Assembly: GCA_947305005.1 (NCBI GenBank)
Contig: CAMZCM010000002.1
Coordinates: forward strand, 186,001 to 250,000
Reading direction: 5' to 3'
Source of the DNA: an uncultured Prevotellaceae bacterium
GTDB taxonomy: Bacteria > Bacteroidota > Bacteroidia > Bacteroidales > Bacteroidaceae
DNA: 64,000 nucleotides
The translations under genes were made by a program, and so were the position numbers. Within the stretch, counting starts at the first letter, position 1; the number at the start of each line of letters is the position of its first letter. This document shows positions 63,022-64,000 of this stretch, piece after piece. The notes beneath the pieces are model-generated. The model did no database searches. It had not been told where the DNA came from and saw only the letters and a list, made by a program, of their open reading frames with translations.

Positions 63022-64000
63022 TTAATAAGCAATGGACTCACGGCGACCATTACTCGTGAATTGTGGGATGCGATTTTTGATGCTGTCAGTCTCTGGTTGT
63101 GCGAGAGCGGAGCCAGCATAAGTGGCATGACGCGCGTTAGCCTTAACGGCTTTACGCAGTTGCCCTTGAGAGGGCTGCACAGGTTGTAGTAAGAACTCAG
63201 CTGCATTGTAGCTGCGGAGCAGAAAATTGTCACAGTCAACAGATTGTTGAGGAAGTCGGAATGGCTTGTGAGCATGACCTTTTTCATCGAAATATGAGAT
63301 GTACAAGCGTGTATAGTTGTCATCATCTCTGCGTGAGGAAAAGAGAATCCAACGTCCGTTCGAACTCCATGTGTGGTAACTCTCAGATGAAAGAGAGTTG
63401 GCTTGTTGGAGGGGTTGAGCAGCTACGGATTGTTTGTTGTCAAGTGGAAGAATCCATAAATCTGCACTCCTGTGCCAGATGTGGAATTGGCCATAATCAG
63501 CCAGGGTGAAGAGCAGGTACTTGCCATCAGGAGAGACGCGTGGTACACTGGCACTCTTGCCGATTGCCTCGCTATTAAATACGGGACGACGCGGACCAAA
63601 ACGACGAGTCGTTAGGTCAAAGTCACGGGCATAAATATTGTAGTGCAATAGGTCGTAGTTGGTGTCAAGGTCTGCATCAATATCATCAAGCCGAGGTGTG
63701 TAGTGGGCTGAAATATAGTAGAGTGTGCGACCATCTGGGCTCCATGTGGGGAATGACTCGAATTCCGAAGCTGTACGCTCAATATGCTGAACGGTGTTTG
63801 CCTCTGTGTCATAAAGGATGAGATCGCTGGCATAATCAATGACCTCTACCTTCTGAGGGTCAAGGGTGTGGAAGACTTGTCCTGTTTCATTGACAGAGTA
63901 GGCGATGAGATTCAGTGTTGGGTGCCAGGAGGAATAGACACCAGCGCTGAGGGTGGAATCAGTTTTCAGGTTAACTTTGGTGACCTCGTTCCCATGAATA
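63022..64000 (-). CDS. WD40/PD40-type beta-propeller protein, C-terminal part (5' cut by window)
   Basis: The minus-strand frame has no stop up to the window end, so the start lies beyond 64000; 325 codons are visible. Repeated SPDG blades are clear: PTWSPDGRTLYYISAHYTPR, VPRVSPDGKYLLFTLADYGQ, HTWSSNGRWILFSSRRDDD, with ADLWILPLD, the pattern of TolB/PD40 propellers. Its stop is 16 bp before the next gene's start, so it is in the same operon as the giant protein. It could be a periplasmic or secreted scaffold; no signal or enzyme part is visible because the N-terminus is missing. Confidence 0.85.
   Translation of the reverse strand, partial: IHGNEVTKVNLKTDSTLSAGVYSSWHPTLNLIAYSVNETGQVFHTLDPQKVEVIDYASDLILYDTEANTVQHIERTASEFESFPTWSPDGRTLYYISAHYTPRLDDIDADLDTNYDLLHYNIYARDFDLTTRRFGPRRPVFNSEAIGKSASVPRVSPDGKYLLFTLADYGQFHIWHRSADLWILPLDNKQSVAAQPLQQANSLSSESYHTWSSNGRWILFSSRRDDDNYTRLYISYFDEKGHAHKPFRLPQQSVDCDNFLLRSYNAAEFLLQPVQPSQGQLRKAVKANARHATYAGSALAQPETDSIKNRIPQFTSNGRRESIAY

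Overview
The window reads as a chromosomal segment of a Bacteroidota anaerobe, most likely Prevotellaceae (Prevotella or a close relative). The evidence is the promoter type (TTTG, about 19-20 bp, then TAnnTTTG), the short primary sigma factor, a type IX secretion 'plug' protein, Bacteroidota-restricted families (DUF4831, the T9SS plug family formerly DUF5103, CotH/MBG giants), short prolyl-tRNA synthetase and a tmRNA whose tag reads GENTYALAA. Most of it is ordinary core chromosome; I see no prophage, IS element, CRISPR array or rRNA.

Layout. 1-2910: end of a secreted binding protein, a NucA-type lipoprotein nuclease and a secreted EEP-type nuclease, which look like one extracellular nuclease operon. 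3092-6277: class II aldolase, a small lipoprotein, a stand-alone AICAR formyltransferase and a small basic protein. 6424-10542 (minus): XRE-cupin regulator, acyl-CoA ligase and a secreted double alpha/beta hydrolase; a phosphopantetheinyl transferase diverges from it. 11284-14344 (minus): nnr, obgE and a His-tailed membrane protein; hpt, adk and DUF4831 follow on plus. 16706-17546: ssrA (tmRNA, minus) with a duplicated 3' end nearby and a truncated reading frame resembling the start of a sugar transferase. 17546-27987: exopolysaccharide locus (SLBB export protein, Wzz-like, flippase, polymerase-like, three glycosyltransferases, WecA-like). 28056-31068 (minus): rny, zapA, a coiled-coil protein and an unknown. 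31239-35737: tyrosine autokinase Wzc on plus, then rfbA and a second Wza-like lipoprotein on minus. 35882-39631: a giant secreted protein. 39980-48395: HAD phosphatase, rnpB, htrA, rpoD, then a compact unit of a small secreted protein, an HprK-like ATPase, a SipW-like S26 peptidase and a PqqD-like protein, followed by mtgA, the T9SS plug protein and a TRIC-family protein. 48450-53374: OmpA-like lipoprotein, proS and two overlapping AmpG-like transporters. 53446-64000 (minus): a CotH/MBG giant, a TerB-DnaJ protein, another giant, and the C-terminal part of a beta-propeller protein cut by the window end.

How it fits together. Two separated blocks (17.5-28.0 kb and 31.2-35.7 kb) together supply lipid-carrier priming, sugar-nucleotide supply, glycosyl transfer, flipping, polymerisation, length control and export of a surface polysaccharide. 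Three giant secreted proteins share a short C-terminal tail (D-L-x-G-R, then a Y/N-I-V/L strand) and the window also encodes the T9SS plug protein, so they are plausibly T9SS or related cargo. The most interesting unassigned unit is the HprK-like / S26-like / PqqD-like cassette at 43.5-45.8 kb: it has the parts of a peptide-modification system, but no recognised precursor or cyclase in the window. All functional calls are from reading the sequence; no database search was run.
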